A stretch of 64,000 nucleotides of DNA. Origin: Buttiauxella sp. A111 (GTDB taxonomy: Bacteria; Pseudomonadota; Gammaproteobacteria; Enterobacterales; Enterobacteriaceae). Each line of letters opens with the position of its first letter. Position 1 is the stretch's first letter. The notes below the pieces were generated by a model, which was not told where the DNA came from, did not search any database, and worked only from the letters and a program-made list of their open reading frames with translations. Shown piece by piece: positions 28,418 to 35,924 of this stretch. The position numbers and the translations under genes were made by a program. The stretch covers positions 186,001-250,000 of the forward strand of contig NZ_BJFN01000005.1 of NCBI RefSeq assembly GCF_014189855.1. The letters run 5' to 3'.

Positions 28418-28522
28418 CCCCTCACCCTAACCCTCTCCCTCAAGGGAGAGGGGACTGACTGGTTTTCCCCTCACCCTAGCCGGTTTTCTCCCTCTCCTGT
28501 GGGAGAGCGTCGGGGTGAGGGC
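28418..28522. repeat. CCCTCACCC palindromic repeat, copy 3
   Basis: Palindromic element between ggt and msrB. The left half-site CCCCTCACCCTA occurs twice and the right end reads GGGGTGAGGG. It may terminate ggt transcription. Confidence 0.88.
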
Positions 28523-28631
28523 GCTCAATGCCCTTCCTGGTTGTAACAAAAAAGTTAACTTTCCGAGAGGATTCGGTGACCTGTTGTTTTGTAGTCTGGT
28601 TTTACCAAAAGCGGGCAGAGGTAAAACAATA

Positions 28632-29141
28632 ATGATCAACAGACGTAATTTCCTGCTGGGTAGCGGCATAGTTTCTGGTGTGGCGCTAATGGGGCTACTG
28701 CCATCACTGTTTCCCCGTAAAGCGATTGCTCAGGCACAAGCCGAAAAATTCGAAGTCACCCTGAGCGACGAACAATGGCATCTGCGGTTGAGCGACGCGC
28801 AATATTATATTTTGCGTGAAGCTGGGACTGAACCTCCTTATTCCAGTCCGTTGAATGACGAACATCGTCCTGGGGAATTTGCCTGCGCGGGCTGCAAGCT
28901 CCCGCTATTTTCGTCAGAGACGAAATTCAACAGCTATACCGGCTGGCCGAGTTTCTGGCAGCCGCTACCTAATGCTGCACTCACTAGCCGGGATACAACG
29001 TTTGGCATGGTACGCGACGAAGTGCACTGCCGCCGCTGCGGCGGACATCTCGGGCATGTATTCGACGACGGACCGAAACCCACAGGCCTGCGTTACTGCA
29101 TGAATGGCCTTGCGATGACATTCACCCCGAAAGCGACTTGA
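28632..29141 (+). CDS. msrB: exported MsrB, Tat signal
   Basis: Peptide methionine-R-sulfoxide reductase, 169 residues. The N-terminus has a twin-arginine signal (NRRNFLLG, hydrophobic stretch, cleavage near AIAQA). Zinc cysteines are Cys85/Cys88 (CAGC) and Cys133/Cys136 (CRRC); the catalytic Cys156 lies in RYCMNG. No further cysteine is available as resolving residue, so an external thiol must regenerate it. The frame runs back into the repeat at 28515, but the Tat signal fixes the start at 28632. It forms a pair with the exported MsrA 29 nt downstream, giving repair of both sulfoxide isomers outside the cytoplasm. Prefolding with zinc would explain use of Tat. Confidence 0.9.
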   Translation: MINRRNFLLGSGIVSGVALMGLLPSLFPRKAIAQAQAEKFEVTLSDEQWHLRLSDAQYYILREAGTEPPYSSPLNDEHRPGEFACAGCKLPLFSSETKFNSYTGWPSFWQPLPNAALTSRDTTFGMVRDEVHCRRCGGHLGHVFDDGPKPTGLRYCMNGLAMTFTPKAT

Positions 29142-29170
29142 GCCAGATATAAACGATAAGTGAGCTTCCT

Positions 29171-29887
29171 TTGAAAACGACTCGAAAAAGCGTTCGTCAT
29201 TACAGCCTGATTGCAGGCCTGATCGTGGCATCTGCCTTTGTCTTTCAGACCAATGCCTGGTCGTGGGGTGGGGCGGAGTCCGCAGTGGTTATCCCTGCGC
29301 CTGTTCGTGACGAAGCGCCAGGCACGGTGCACAGTGAAACCGCGCTATTTTCTGGCGGCTGCTTCTGGGGAATCCAGGGGGTCTTCCAGCACGTTAAAGG
29401 TGTGACTAATGCGGTATCGGGTTATGCCGGTGGTGATGCTAAGACCGCGAGTTATGAACAAGTGAGCGGCGGCGATACGGGACACGCGGAAACCGTGCAG
29501 GTCACCTACGACCCGACGCAGGTCACTTATGGTGAACTGCTGCATATCTTCTTTTCGGTGGGGCACAACCCAACCGAGTTAAACAGGCAAGGTCCGGATA
29601 CGGGCACTCAGTATCGTTCTGCCGTATTTCCGTTGAATTCAGAGCAGGCTGAAGTGGCAAAAGCGTATATCGCCCAACTGAATGGCAGCCACAGTTACGA
29701 CAAACCTGTCGTGACGAAAGTAGAAAGTAACGGGCATTTCTATCCGGCGGAGGCTTACCATCAAAACTTCTTAAACGATAATCCTGATTACCCGTACATT
29801 GTGATTAACGATTTACCGAAAATTAAAGACTTGCAGCAGTATTTCCCGAAAAACTACAGCAGTCAGGCGGTACTGGTAAAAAAATAA
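29171..29887 (+). CDS. msrA: exported MsrA, single cysteine
   Basis: Peptide methionine-S-sulfoxide reductase, 238 residues, starting with TTG. Residues 1 to about 29 form a signal peptide or anchor (KSVRHYSLIAGLIVASAFVF, then TNA). The catalytic GGCFWG holds Cys64, the only cysteine in the protein, so the usual C-terminal resolving cysteines are absent. Conserved GYAGG, GHAETVQVTYDP and YRSAVF blocks follow. No ATG is available upstream in frame, and the Shine-Dalgarno is weak, suggesting coupling to msrB. Confidence 0.9.
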   Translation: MKTTRKSVRHYSLIAGLIVASAFVFQTNAWSWGGAESAVVIPAPVRDEAPGTVHSETALFSGGCFWGIQGVFQHVKGVTNAVSGYAGGDAKTASYEQVSGGDTGHAETVQVTYDPTQVTYGELLHIFFSVGHNPTELNRQGPDTGTQYRSAVFPLNSEQAEVAKAYIAQLNGSHSYDKPVVTKVESNGHFYPAEAYHQNFLNDNPDYPYIVINDLPKIKDLQQYFPKNYSSQAVLVKK

Positions 29888-29892
29888 ATAAC

Positions 29893-29917
29893 AATCAGGG
29901 GAGGTGATCTCCCCTGA
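29893..29917. terminator. hairpin between msrA and yhhY
   Basis: Perfect 10-bp stem ATCAGGGGAG / CTCCCCTGAT with a GTGAT loop, between convergent genes. There is no long U-run on either side. Confidence 0.65.
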
Positions 29918-29922
29918 TGCTG

Positions 29923-30426
29923 TTACTTCGCAGCTGGCTTAAACCGCGCCATAAAATAGGCATCCACATACTGCCCGTCGCGTAGTGCATAGTTTTTGCC
30001 GGTGCCTTCAATCTCAAACCCGAATTTGCGGTAAACCGCAACGCCGGGTTTGTTATCAACAAACACCGTCAGCTCAATACGTTCGATGCGTAGCCAGTTA
30101 TCGCACAGGTCTGTCATTGCGGCCAGTAATGCTGTCGCCACGCCTCTTCCCTGATAATTGCTGTCTACGCCTATGCCAAAAGTTGCCACATGGCTGCGGC
30201 GTGGGTTTTGTTCCACTGTTAGCATCAGTTGCCCTACAACTTTTTCGTCTATGCACGCCACAAGGTTGCGACTACCGGGTTTTAGTTCGGTCACACGCTC
30301 GGTGAAAAGTGCAAGCGCTGGATGAGGAATATGCAGTGTGTCGCGGTACAGCGCCGGTTGGGCATAAATTTGCTGCAATGCTTGCGCATCGTTGATTTCC
30401 GCGTGACGCACTACGACCTCGCTCAT
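29923..30426 (-). CDS. yhhY: YhhY, GNAT acetyltransferase
   Basis: 167-residue GNAT-fold N-acetyltransferase. The acetyl-CoA loop reads DSNYQGRGVATALL, followed by IELTVFVDNKPGVAVYRKFGFEIEG. It matches E. coli YhhY (AaaT), reported to acetylate certain amino acids. AGGAG precedes the ATG at 30426; the longer frame from 30489 adds 21 residues without family support and would run toward the ryhB control region. Confidence 0.88.
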   Translation of the reverse strand: MSEVVVRHAEINDAQALQQIYAQPALYRDTLHIPHPALALFTERVTELKPGSRNLVACIDEKVVGQLMLTVEQNPRRSHVATFGIGVDSNYQGRGVATALLAAMTDLCDNWLRIERIELTVFVDNKPGVAVYRKFGFEIEGTGKNYALRDGQYVDAYFMARFKPAAK

Positions 30427-30513
30427 TCCTTTTCTCCTCAAATGGTTAGGTAACCCTTTCAACATTATTGACTTTTTAGTTTTCGTCAACTGCTATGTTT
30501 TTCTAAAAAACAG

Positions 30514-30547
30514 TAGACAAGTGCGAATGATAATGATTATTATTGCC
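30514..30547 (+). promoter_or_regulatory. ryhB promoter with Fur box
   Basis: TAGACA (30514-30519), an 18-bp spacer, and TATTAT (30538-30543) form the promoter. A Fur box at 30529-30547 (GATAATGATTATTATTGCC) matches 15 of 19 positions of the consensus and covers the -10 region, so iron-loaded Fur should block transcription. Confidence 0.85.
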
Positions 30548-30549
30548 AT

Positions 30550-30647
30550 GCGTTCAGGGGAGACCCCTACGGAGACAACCTGAAAGCACGACATTGCTCA
30601 CATTGCTTCCAGTATTACTTTAGCCAGCCTTGCGCTGGCTTTTTTTT
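30550..30647 (+). ncRNA. ryhB: RyhB, iron-responsive small RNA
   Basis: About 98 nt. The central pairing region is identical to E. coli RyhB over a long stretch (CTGAAAGCACGACATTGCTC, CACATTGCTTCCAGTATTAC), ending with the AGCCAGC/GCTGGCT hairpin and a U8 tail that binds Hfq. The 5' stem differs from E. coli (GGGGAGACCCCT). When iron is low RyhB represses mRNAs for iron-using proteins; Fe-S proteins encoded here, such as fumarase, are plausible targets. The position between yhhY and yhhX is as in E. coli. Confidence 0.95.
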
Positions 30648-30650
30648 ATC

Positions 30651-30765
30651 CTTCGTATTTGAAGCTGTAGCTGCTTTGGCTGCACTCTCTCACCCAAATC
30701 ACTTACATAAGTAAGCTCATTGGGATTCGTTCCTTTGCCGCCTTGCTACAGCTCCAACTACTTTG
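30651..30765. repeat. ERIC element, copy 1
   Basis: Enterobacterial repetitive intergenic consensus element. It contains the central CACTTACATAAGTAAGCTCA inverted repeat and GGGATTCGTTCCTTTGCCGC, bounded by imperfect ends (GCTGTAG and CTACAGC). It lies between ryhB and yhhX. Confidence 0.85.
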
Positions 30766-30867
30766 GCTAAAATGGGAATATAGGCCCCTGGCATCCACCA
30801 AAAAATCAAGCCATCCGCCACTGAATCGAGTAGGGTAATTGCAATTCAAAGTCAAAAGGATGAAGCA

Positions 30868-31905
30868 ATGACCCTACACTGCGCTTTTATAGGTTTTGGC
30901 AAAAGCACCACCCGCTATCACCTCCCTTACGTTCTGGTTCGTAAAGATAAAATCCACGTCGCGCACATTTTCCGACGTCACGAAAAACCGGAAATCGAGC
31001 AGCAACCGCAATACAGCCACATTCATTTCACCAGCCAGCTCGATGACATATTGAACGACCCGCAGGTCAAGCTGGTGGTGGTTTGTACACATCAGGATAG
31101 CCATTTCGAATACGCAAAACGTGCGCTGGAAGCGGGTAAAAACGTGTTGGTGGAAAAACCCTTTACCCCGACACTTGCCGAAGCTAAACAGCTGTATGAA
31201 CTGGCTAAATCCAAAGGGCTGACCGTTACGCCGTATCAGAATCGCCGTTTTGACTCCTGCTTCCTGACGATGAAAAAAGCCATCGAAAGCGGCAAGTTGG
31301 GTGAGATTGTCGAAATCGAAAGCCACTTTGATATGTATCGCCCGGAAGCCCCAACCAACCCAGGCCAGCCTGCGGACGGTGCATTTTATGGCCTTGGCGT
31401 GCATACCATGGACCAAATCATCTCTCTATTCGGTCGCCCGGATAAAGTCGCCTATGACATTCGTAGCGTGCGCAACAAAGCCAATCCAGACGATACCTTT
31501 GAAGCACAGCTTTTCTATGGCGACATGAAAGCCATCGTGAAAACGAGCCATCTGGTGAAAATCGATTACCCGAAATTCCAGGTTCACGGCACCAAAGGCT
31601 CGTACGTGAAATACGGTATCGACCAACAAGAAACCAGCCTGAAGGCGTATATCATGCCGGGCGAACCGGGTTTTGCGGCAGACAGCAGCGTCGGTGTGCT
31701 GGAATATGTCAATGACGCGGGCGAAACCGTGCGCGAAGAGATAAAACCGGAGCAGGGTGACTACGGGCGTGTGTACGACGCGCTGTATGAAACCATTGTT
31801 CATGGGGAACCTAATTACGTCAGAGAAATTGAAGCATTGACCAATCTTGAGATCCTCGAACGCGGCTTTGAACAGCCTTCTCCTTCTGTCGTGACCCTCG
31901 CATAG
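30868..31905 (+). CDS. yhhX: YhhX, Gfo/Idh/MocA family oxidoreductase
   Basis: 345-residue predicted NAD(P)-dependent oxidoreductase of unknown substrate. The N-terminal Rossmann domain opens with CAFIGFGKSTTRYHLPYVL, followed by the family's VLVEKPFTPTLAEAK (catalytic-type Lys). The C-terminal domain has AFYGLGVHTMDQIISLFGRP. It closely matches E. coli YhhX. AAAGGATG Shine-Dalgarno. Confidence 0.92.
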   Translation: MTLHCAFIGFGKSTTRYHLPYVLVRKDKIHVAHIFRRHEKPEIEQQPQYSHIHFTSQLDDILNDPQVKLVVVCTHQDSHFEYAKRALEAGKNVLVEKPFTPTLAEAKQLYELAKSKGLTVTPYQNRRFDSCFLTMKKAIESGKLGEIVEIESHFDMYRPEAPTNPGQPADGAFYGLGVHTMDQIISLFGRPDKVAYDIRSVRNKANPDDTFEAQLFYGDMKAIVKTSHLVKIDYPKFQVHGTKGSYVKYGIDQQETSLKAYIMPGEPGFAADSSVGVLEYVNDAGETVREEIKPEQGDYGRVYDALYETIVHGEPNYVREIEALTNLEILERGFEQPSPSVVTLA

Positions 31906-31914
31906 CCCTCATCA

Positions 31915-31958
31915 GACGCCTCGTACTCGTTCACTTTTTTTGAACAGAGGCGTCAATT
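31915..31958 (+). terminator. yhhX terminator
   Basis: Long hairpin: GACGCCTC pairs with GAGGCGTC, enclosing a second small stem GTTCA/TGAAC, then AATTTT. It lies 10 nt after yhhX. Confidence 0.65.
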
Positions 31959-32028
31959 TTCACCCACTATGATCATTTCCGATTCGGGTCCACACTTAGC
32001 CCATCAAACGAATTGCGGAGAAATGAAG

Positions 32029-32724
32029 ATGATCTACTTAAGAAAAGCTGAAGAACGTGGTCACGCGAATCATGGTTGGTTAGACAGCTGGCATACCTTC
32101 TCATTTGCCAACTATTACGATGCCAATTTCATGGGTTTCTCGGCGTTACGTGTGATTAACGAAGACGTGGTGGAAGCGGGTGAAGGTTTTGGTACTCACC
32201 CACACAAAGACATGGAAATCCTGACCTATGTGCTGGAAGGTGCGGTGGCGCATCGGGACAGCATGGGTAACGAAGAAAAAGTTCCAGCGGGCGAATTCCA
32301 GATTATGAGCGCTGGTACCGGGATTACTCATTCCGAGTACAACCCAAGTAAAACCGAGCGTCTGCGTTTGTACCAAATCTGGATCATGCCGGAAAAAACA
32401 GGCATCACGCCGCGTTACGATCAGCGCCGTTTTGATGCGCCACAAGGTCGCCAACTGGTGCTGTCACCCGATGCGCGTGACGGTTCGTTGAAAGTGAACC
32501 AGGATATGGAATTGTCCCGTTGGGCTCTGGCAAAAGACGAACAGTCTGTTTATCAGATTCCGGCAGATCGCCGCATCTGGATTCAGGTCGTGAAAGGCGA
32601 TGTGTCTATCAATGGCACTCAGGCGAAAACCAGCGATGCCATTGCTGTGTGGGATGAACAAGCCATATCTGTTCATGCAAACAGCGAAAGCGAAATTCTG
32701 TTGTTTGATTTGCCGCCAGTCTAA
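32029..32724 (+). CDS. yhhW: YhhW, pirin-like quercetinase
   Basis: 231-residue bicupin, the same length as E. coli YhhW, which has quercetin 2,3-dioxygenase activity in vitro. Metal ligands lie in GFGTHPHKDMEILTYVLEG (His, His) and GTGITHSEYN (His, Glu). GCGGAG 8 nt before 32029 supports the start MIYLRKAEERG; the frame from 31969 is longer but unsupported. Confidence 0.92.
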   Translation: MIYLRKAEERGHANHGWLDSWHTFSFANYYDANFMGFSALRVINEDVVEAGEGFGTHPHKDMEILTYVLEGAVAHRDSMGNEEKVPAGEFQIMSAGTGITHSEYNPSKTERLRLYQIWIMPEKTGITPRYDQRRFDAPQGRQLVLSPDARDGSLKVNQDMELSRWALAKDEQSVYQIPADRRIWIQVVKGDVSINGTQAKTSDAIAVWDEQAISVHANSESEILLFDLPPV

Positions 32725-32735
32725 TCGTTACCCGT

Positions 32736-32767
32736 CACATCCTTCTCCTTTTAAGGGGAAGGATGTG
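32736..32767. terminator. hairpin between yhhW and gntR
   Basis: 13-bp stem CACATCCTTCTCC / GGGGAAGGATGTG with a short A/T loop. There is no U-run after it; it is probably a weak terminator or 3' stabiliser of yhhW. Confidence 0.6.
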
Positions 32768-32818
32768 CCTTGTCCGTGCTAAACTTCGTTGTCGATAGCC
32801 AACCCGCACAGCAGGACA

Positions 32819-33814
32819 ATGAAAAAGAAAAGACCGGTATTACAGGACGTTGCAGACCGCGTTGGAATAACCAAAATGACGGTCAGTCGCTTTTTACGTA
32901 ACCCTGATCAGGTTTCAGCCGCGTTACAGGTGAAAATTGCCGCAGCCCTTGATGAACTTGGCTACATTCCAAACCGCGCACCTGACATCCTTTCAAACTC
33001 AACAAGCCGCGCAATCGGCGTGTTATTGCCCTCGCTGACCAACCAGGTTTTTGCTGAAGTGCTGCGGGGTATTGAAAACGTTATTGATGCTTACGGTTAT
33101 CAGACCATGCTCGCGCACTACGGTTATAAACCGGAGTTAGAAGAAGAGCGTCTGGAGTCGATGCTTTCCTGGAATATCGACGGGCTGATCCTCACTGAAC
33201 GTACGCATACTCCGCGCACTTTGAAAATGATCGAAGTGGCGGGTATTCCGGTCGTGGAATTGATGGACAGCATTTCCCCTTGTCTCGATATCGCCGTTGG
33301 GTTTGATAACTTCGAAGCGGCACGCCAGATGACAGCGGCGATTATTGCTCGCGGTCACCACCACGTCGCTTATCTCGGCGCTCGTCTGGATGAGCGTACC
33401 GTCATCAAGAAAAAAGGGTACGAGCAAGCAATGCATGACGCAGGGCTTGTGCCATACAGTGTGATGGTCGAACAATCTTCTTCATATTCCACCGGTATCG
33501 AATTGTTCCGCCAGGCGCGTCGTGAATATCCGCAGCTCGACAGTATCTTCTGTACTAACGATGACTTAGCCATCGGCGCGGCATTTGAATGCCAACGCCA
33601 GGGTCTGAGTATTCCAAAAGATATGGCGATTGCTGGTTTCCACGGTCACGATATTGGCCAGGTCATGGAACCGCGTCTTGCCAGCGTGTTAACACCGCGT
33701 GAACGTATGGGGCGCATTGGTGCTGAGCGATTGCTGGCGAGAATTCGTGGCGAAACGGTCACGCCGCAGATGTTAGATTTAGGCTTTACGTTGTCGCCTG
33801 GTGGCTCAATTTAA
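32819..33814 (+). CDS. gntR: GntR, gluconate repressor
   Basis: LacI-family repressor, 331 residues, identical in length to E. coli GntR. The helix-turn-helix lies in VLQDVADRVGITKMTVSRFL, the hinge in GYIPNRAPDILSN, followed by a periplasmic-binding-like effector domain (gluconate). The start at 32819 is inside a longer frame from 32789 and matches the family. It should bind the two operators before gntK. Confidence 0.95.
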   Translation: MKKKRPVLQDVADRVGITKMTVSRFLRNPDQVSAALQVKIAAALDELGYIPNRAPDILSNSTSRAIGVLLPSLTNQVFAEVLRGIENVIDAYGYQTMLAHYGYKPELEEERLESMLSWNIDGLILTERTHTPRTLKMIEVAGIPVVELMDSISPCLDIAVGFDNFEAARQMTAAIIARGHHHVAYLGARLDERTVIKKKGYEQAMHDAGLVPYSVMVEQSSSYSTGIELFRQARREYPQLDSIFCTNDDLAIGAAFECQRQGLSIPKDMAIAGFHGHDIGQVMEPRLASVLTPRERMGRIGAERLLARIRGETVTPQMLDLGFTLSPGGSI

Positions 33815-33873
33815 CGCCGCGTCGTCAAGTTGCAGGCACATCGGCTGCAACTCAGATTATTTACGCCATATTT

Positions 33874-33889
33874 TTTGATTTAGTTCACA
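33874..33889 (+). promoter_or_regulatory. CRP-like site upstream of gntK
   Basis: TTTGATTTAGTTCACA fits TGTGA-N6-TCACA with one mismatch. gntKU in E. coli needs cAMP-CRP, consistent with this place upstream of the operators. Confidence 0.5.
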
Positions 33890-33943
33890 CTTATTCACTT
33901 TTTAAGTGAATGGTTATTGCTTATTGCGAATGCTCTCCTGACA

Positions 33944-33970
33944 ATGTTACCGATAACAGTTACCCGTAAC
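33944..33970. promoter_or_regulatory. two GntR operators
   Basis: ATGTTACCGATAACA and GTTACCCGTAAC lie side by side. Both match the known GntR palindrome ATGTTACC-GGTAACAT in half-sites (TGTTAC, GTAAC). They lie 29-55 nt before gntK, where a bound repressor would block initiation; gluconate relieves it. Confidence 0.8.
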
Positions 33971-33998
33971 AATCTACTGCGCCAGTCGGAGCTACGCT

Positions 33999-34529
33999 AT
34001 GAGTACTACCAACCATGACCACCACATTTACGTCCTGATGGGCGTCTCTGGCAGCGGTAAATCTGCTGTTGCTAGTGAAGTTGCACACCAACTCAACGCG
34101 GCATTCCTTGACGGTGACTTCCTGCATCCACGTTGCAACATCATGAAAATGGCGTCTGGTGAGCCACTCAACGATGAAGATCGCAAGCCGTGGCTGCAAG
34201 CATTAAACGATGCGGCTTTCGCCATGCAGCGCACCAACAAAGTCTCCCTGATAGTTTGCTCTGCGCTGAAAAAAGTCTATCGCGACCAATTACGCGACGG
34301 TAATCCAAATCTCTCCTTCATCTACATGAAAGGCGATTTCGAGGTGATTGAAAACCGCCTGAAAGCGCGTAAAGGTCACTTCTTCAAAACGCAGATGCTG
34401 GTGACTCAGTTTGAAACGTTGCAAGAACCTCAGTCTGATGAAACTGATGTGATGGTGGTGGATATCGACCAACCTCTTGAAGGTGTCGTGGCCAGCACTA
34501 TTGATGTGATTAATAAAGGCCGGGTGTAG
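33999..34529 (+). CDS. gntK: GntK, thermoresistant gluconokinase
   Basis: Phosphorylates gluconate to 6-phosphogluconate, feeding the Entner-Doudoroff and pentose phosphate routes. 176 residues. The P-loop is GVSGSGKSAV near residues 15-24, followed by FLDGDFLHP and VCSALKKVYRD. CGGAG Shine-Dalgarno. The stop shares one nt with the gntU start (TAGTG). Confidence 0.95.
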   Translation: MSTTNHDHHIYVLMGVSGSGKSAVASEVAHQLNAAFLDGDFLHPRCNIMKMASGEPLNDEDRKPWLQALNDAAFAMQRTNKVSLIVCSALKKVYRDQLRDGNPNLSFIYMKGDFEVIENRLKARKGHFFKTQMLVTQFETLQEPQSDETDVMVVDIDQPLEGVVASTIDVINKGRV

Positions 34530-35869
34530 TGAGTACATTAACGCTTGTTTTAACAGCAGTAGGTTCAGTTTTACTGCTGTTATTTTTAGTGATGAAGGCG
34601 CGGATGCACGCCTTCGTTGCTTTGATGGTGGTTTCCATTGGTGCAGGGATATTTTCCGGGATGCCGCTCGATAAAATCGCGGCAACCATGGAAAAAGGGA
34701 TGGGCGGAACGCTTGGCTTTCTGGCTATCGTGGTCGCGCTCGGCGCGATGTTTGGTAAGATCCTTCATGAAACCGGCGCGGTAGACCAGATTGCGGTCAA
34801 AATGCTGAAGTCTTTCGGCCACAGTCGCGCTCACTATGCGATTGGCCTGGCAGGCCTGATTTGTGCGCTGCCGCTGTTCTTCGAAGTCGCTATTGTGCTG
34901 CTTATTAGCGTGGCCTTTTCTATGGCGCGCCACACCGGCACCAACCTCGTTAAACTGGTTATTCCTCTGTTTGCAGGCGTTGCAGCGGCGGCGGCATTTC
35001 TGCTGCCTGGGCCTGCGCCAATGCTGCTGGCCTCTCAGATGCACGCCGATTTTGGCTGGATGATCCTGCTGGGCCTGTGTGCTGCGATCCCGAGCATGAT
35101 CATTGCGGGGCCGCTATTTGGTAACTTCATCAGCAAATACGTCGAGCTGCACATTCCTGACGACATCACCGAGCCGCACCTGGGCGAAGGCAAACTACCA
35201 TCGTTCGGTTTCAGTCTTTCGCTGATCCTGCTGCCGCTGGTGTTGGTTGGTATGAAAACCATCGCTGCGCGTTTCGTCGAGCAGGGCTCCACGTTGTACG
35301 AATGGCTTGAGTTTATCGGCCACCCGTTCACCGCGATTCTGGTTGCCTGCCTGGTGGCGATTTACGGTCTGGCGTATCGCCAGGGTATGGCGAAAGAGAA
35401 GGTTATGGAGATCTGTGGCCACGCGCTGCAACCGGCGGGCATCATCCTGCTGGTTATCGGTGCGGGTGGCGTATTCAAACAAGTGCTGGTGGATTCAGGC
35501 GTAGGCCCGGCATTGGGCGAAGCGCTGACAGGCCTGGGTTTGCCGATTGCGTTGACCTGCTTCGTGCTGGCGGCCGCGGTGCGTATCATCCAGGGTTCTG
35601 CAACCGTTGCCTGTTTGACCGCAGTTGGCCTGGTGATGCCTGTTATTGAACAGCTCAACTATAGCGGTGCGCAAATGGCAGCATTGTCGATTTGTATCGC
35701 AGGCGGTTCTATCGTTGTGAGTCACGTCAATGACGCCGGTTTCTGGCTTTTCGGTAAGTTTACCGGCGCCACCGAAGGGCAAACCCTGAAAACCTGGACC
35801 ATGATGGAAACTATTCTCGGCACCACTGGTGCGGTTGTCGGGATGATTGCCTTCACTTTATTGTCCTAA
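34529..35869 (+). CDS. gntU: GntU, low-affinity gluconate permease
   Basis: GntP-family proton-coupled gluconate transporter in the inner membrane, 446 residues as in E. coli. GTG start overlapping the gntK stop, as in an efficiently coupled pair. Conserved blocks are FGKILHETGAV, GPAPMLLASQM, IIQGSATVACLTA and VVSHVNDAGFWLFG. Confidence 0.95.
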   Translation: MSTLTLVLTAVGSVLLLLFLVMKARMHAFVALMVVSIGAGIFSGMPLDKIAATMEKGMGGTLGFLAIVVALGAMFGKILHETGAVDQIAVKMLKSFGHSRAHYAIGLAGLICALPLFFEVAIVLLISVAFSMARHTGTNLVKLVIPLFAGVAAAAAFLLPGPAPMLLASQMHADFGWMILLGLCAAIPSMIIAGPLFGNFISKYVELHIPDDITEPHLGEGKLPSFGFSLSLILLPLVLVGMKTIAARFVEQGSTLYEWLEFIGHPFTAILVACLVAIYGLAYRQGMAKEKVMEICGHALQPAGIILLVIGAGGVFKQVLVDSGVGPALGEALTGLGLPIALTCFVLAAAVRIIQGSATVACLTAVGLVMPVIEQLNYSGAQMAALSICIAGGSIVVSHVNDAGFWLFGKFTGATEGQTLKTWTMMETILGTTGAVVGMIAFTLLS

Positions 35870-35873
35870 CAGG

Positions 35874-35906
35874 TAGCTCGCTCTGCCGATTCGCCAGAGC
35901 GAGCTA
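35874..35906. terminator. terminator between gntU and xylB
   Basis: Perfect 12-bp stem TAGCTCGCTCTG / CAGAGCGAGCTA with a 9-nt loop between convergent genes. Only a short T stretch follows. Confidence 0.7.
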
Positions 35907-35924
35907 TTCAAAGCCCAACTCCCT

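Noticed and set aside
30651-30765. Second small RNA after ryhB
   Set aside because: The sequence is an ERIC element, recognised by its central inverted repeat and two similar copies in the window.
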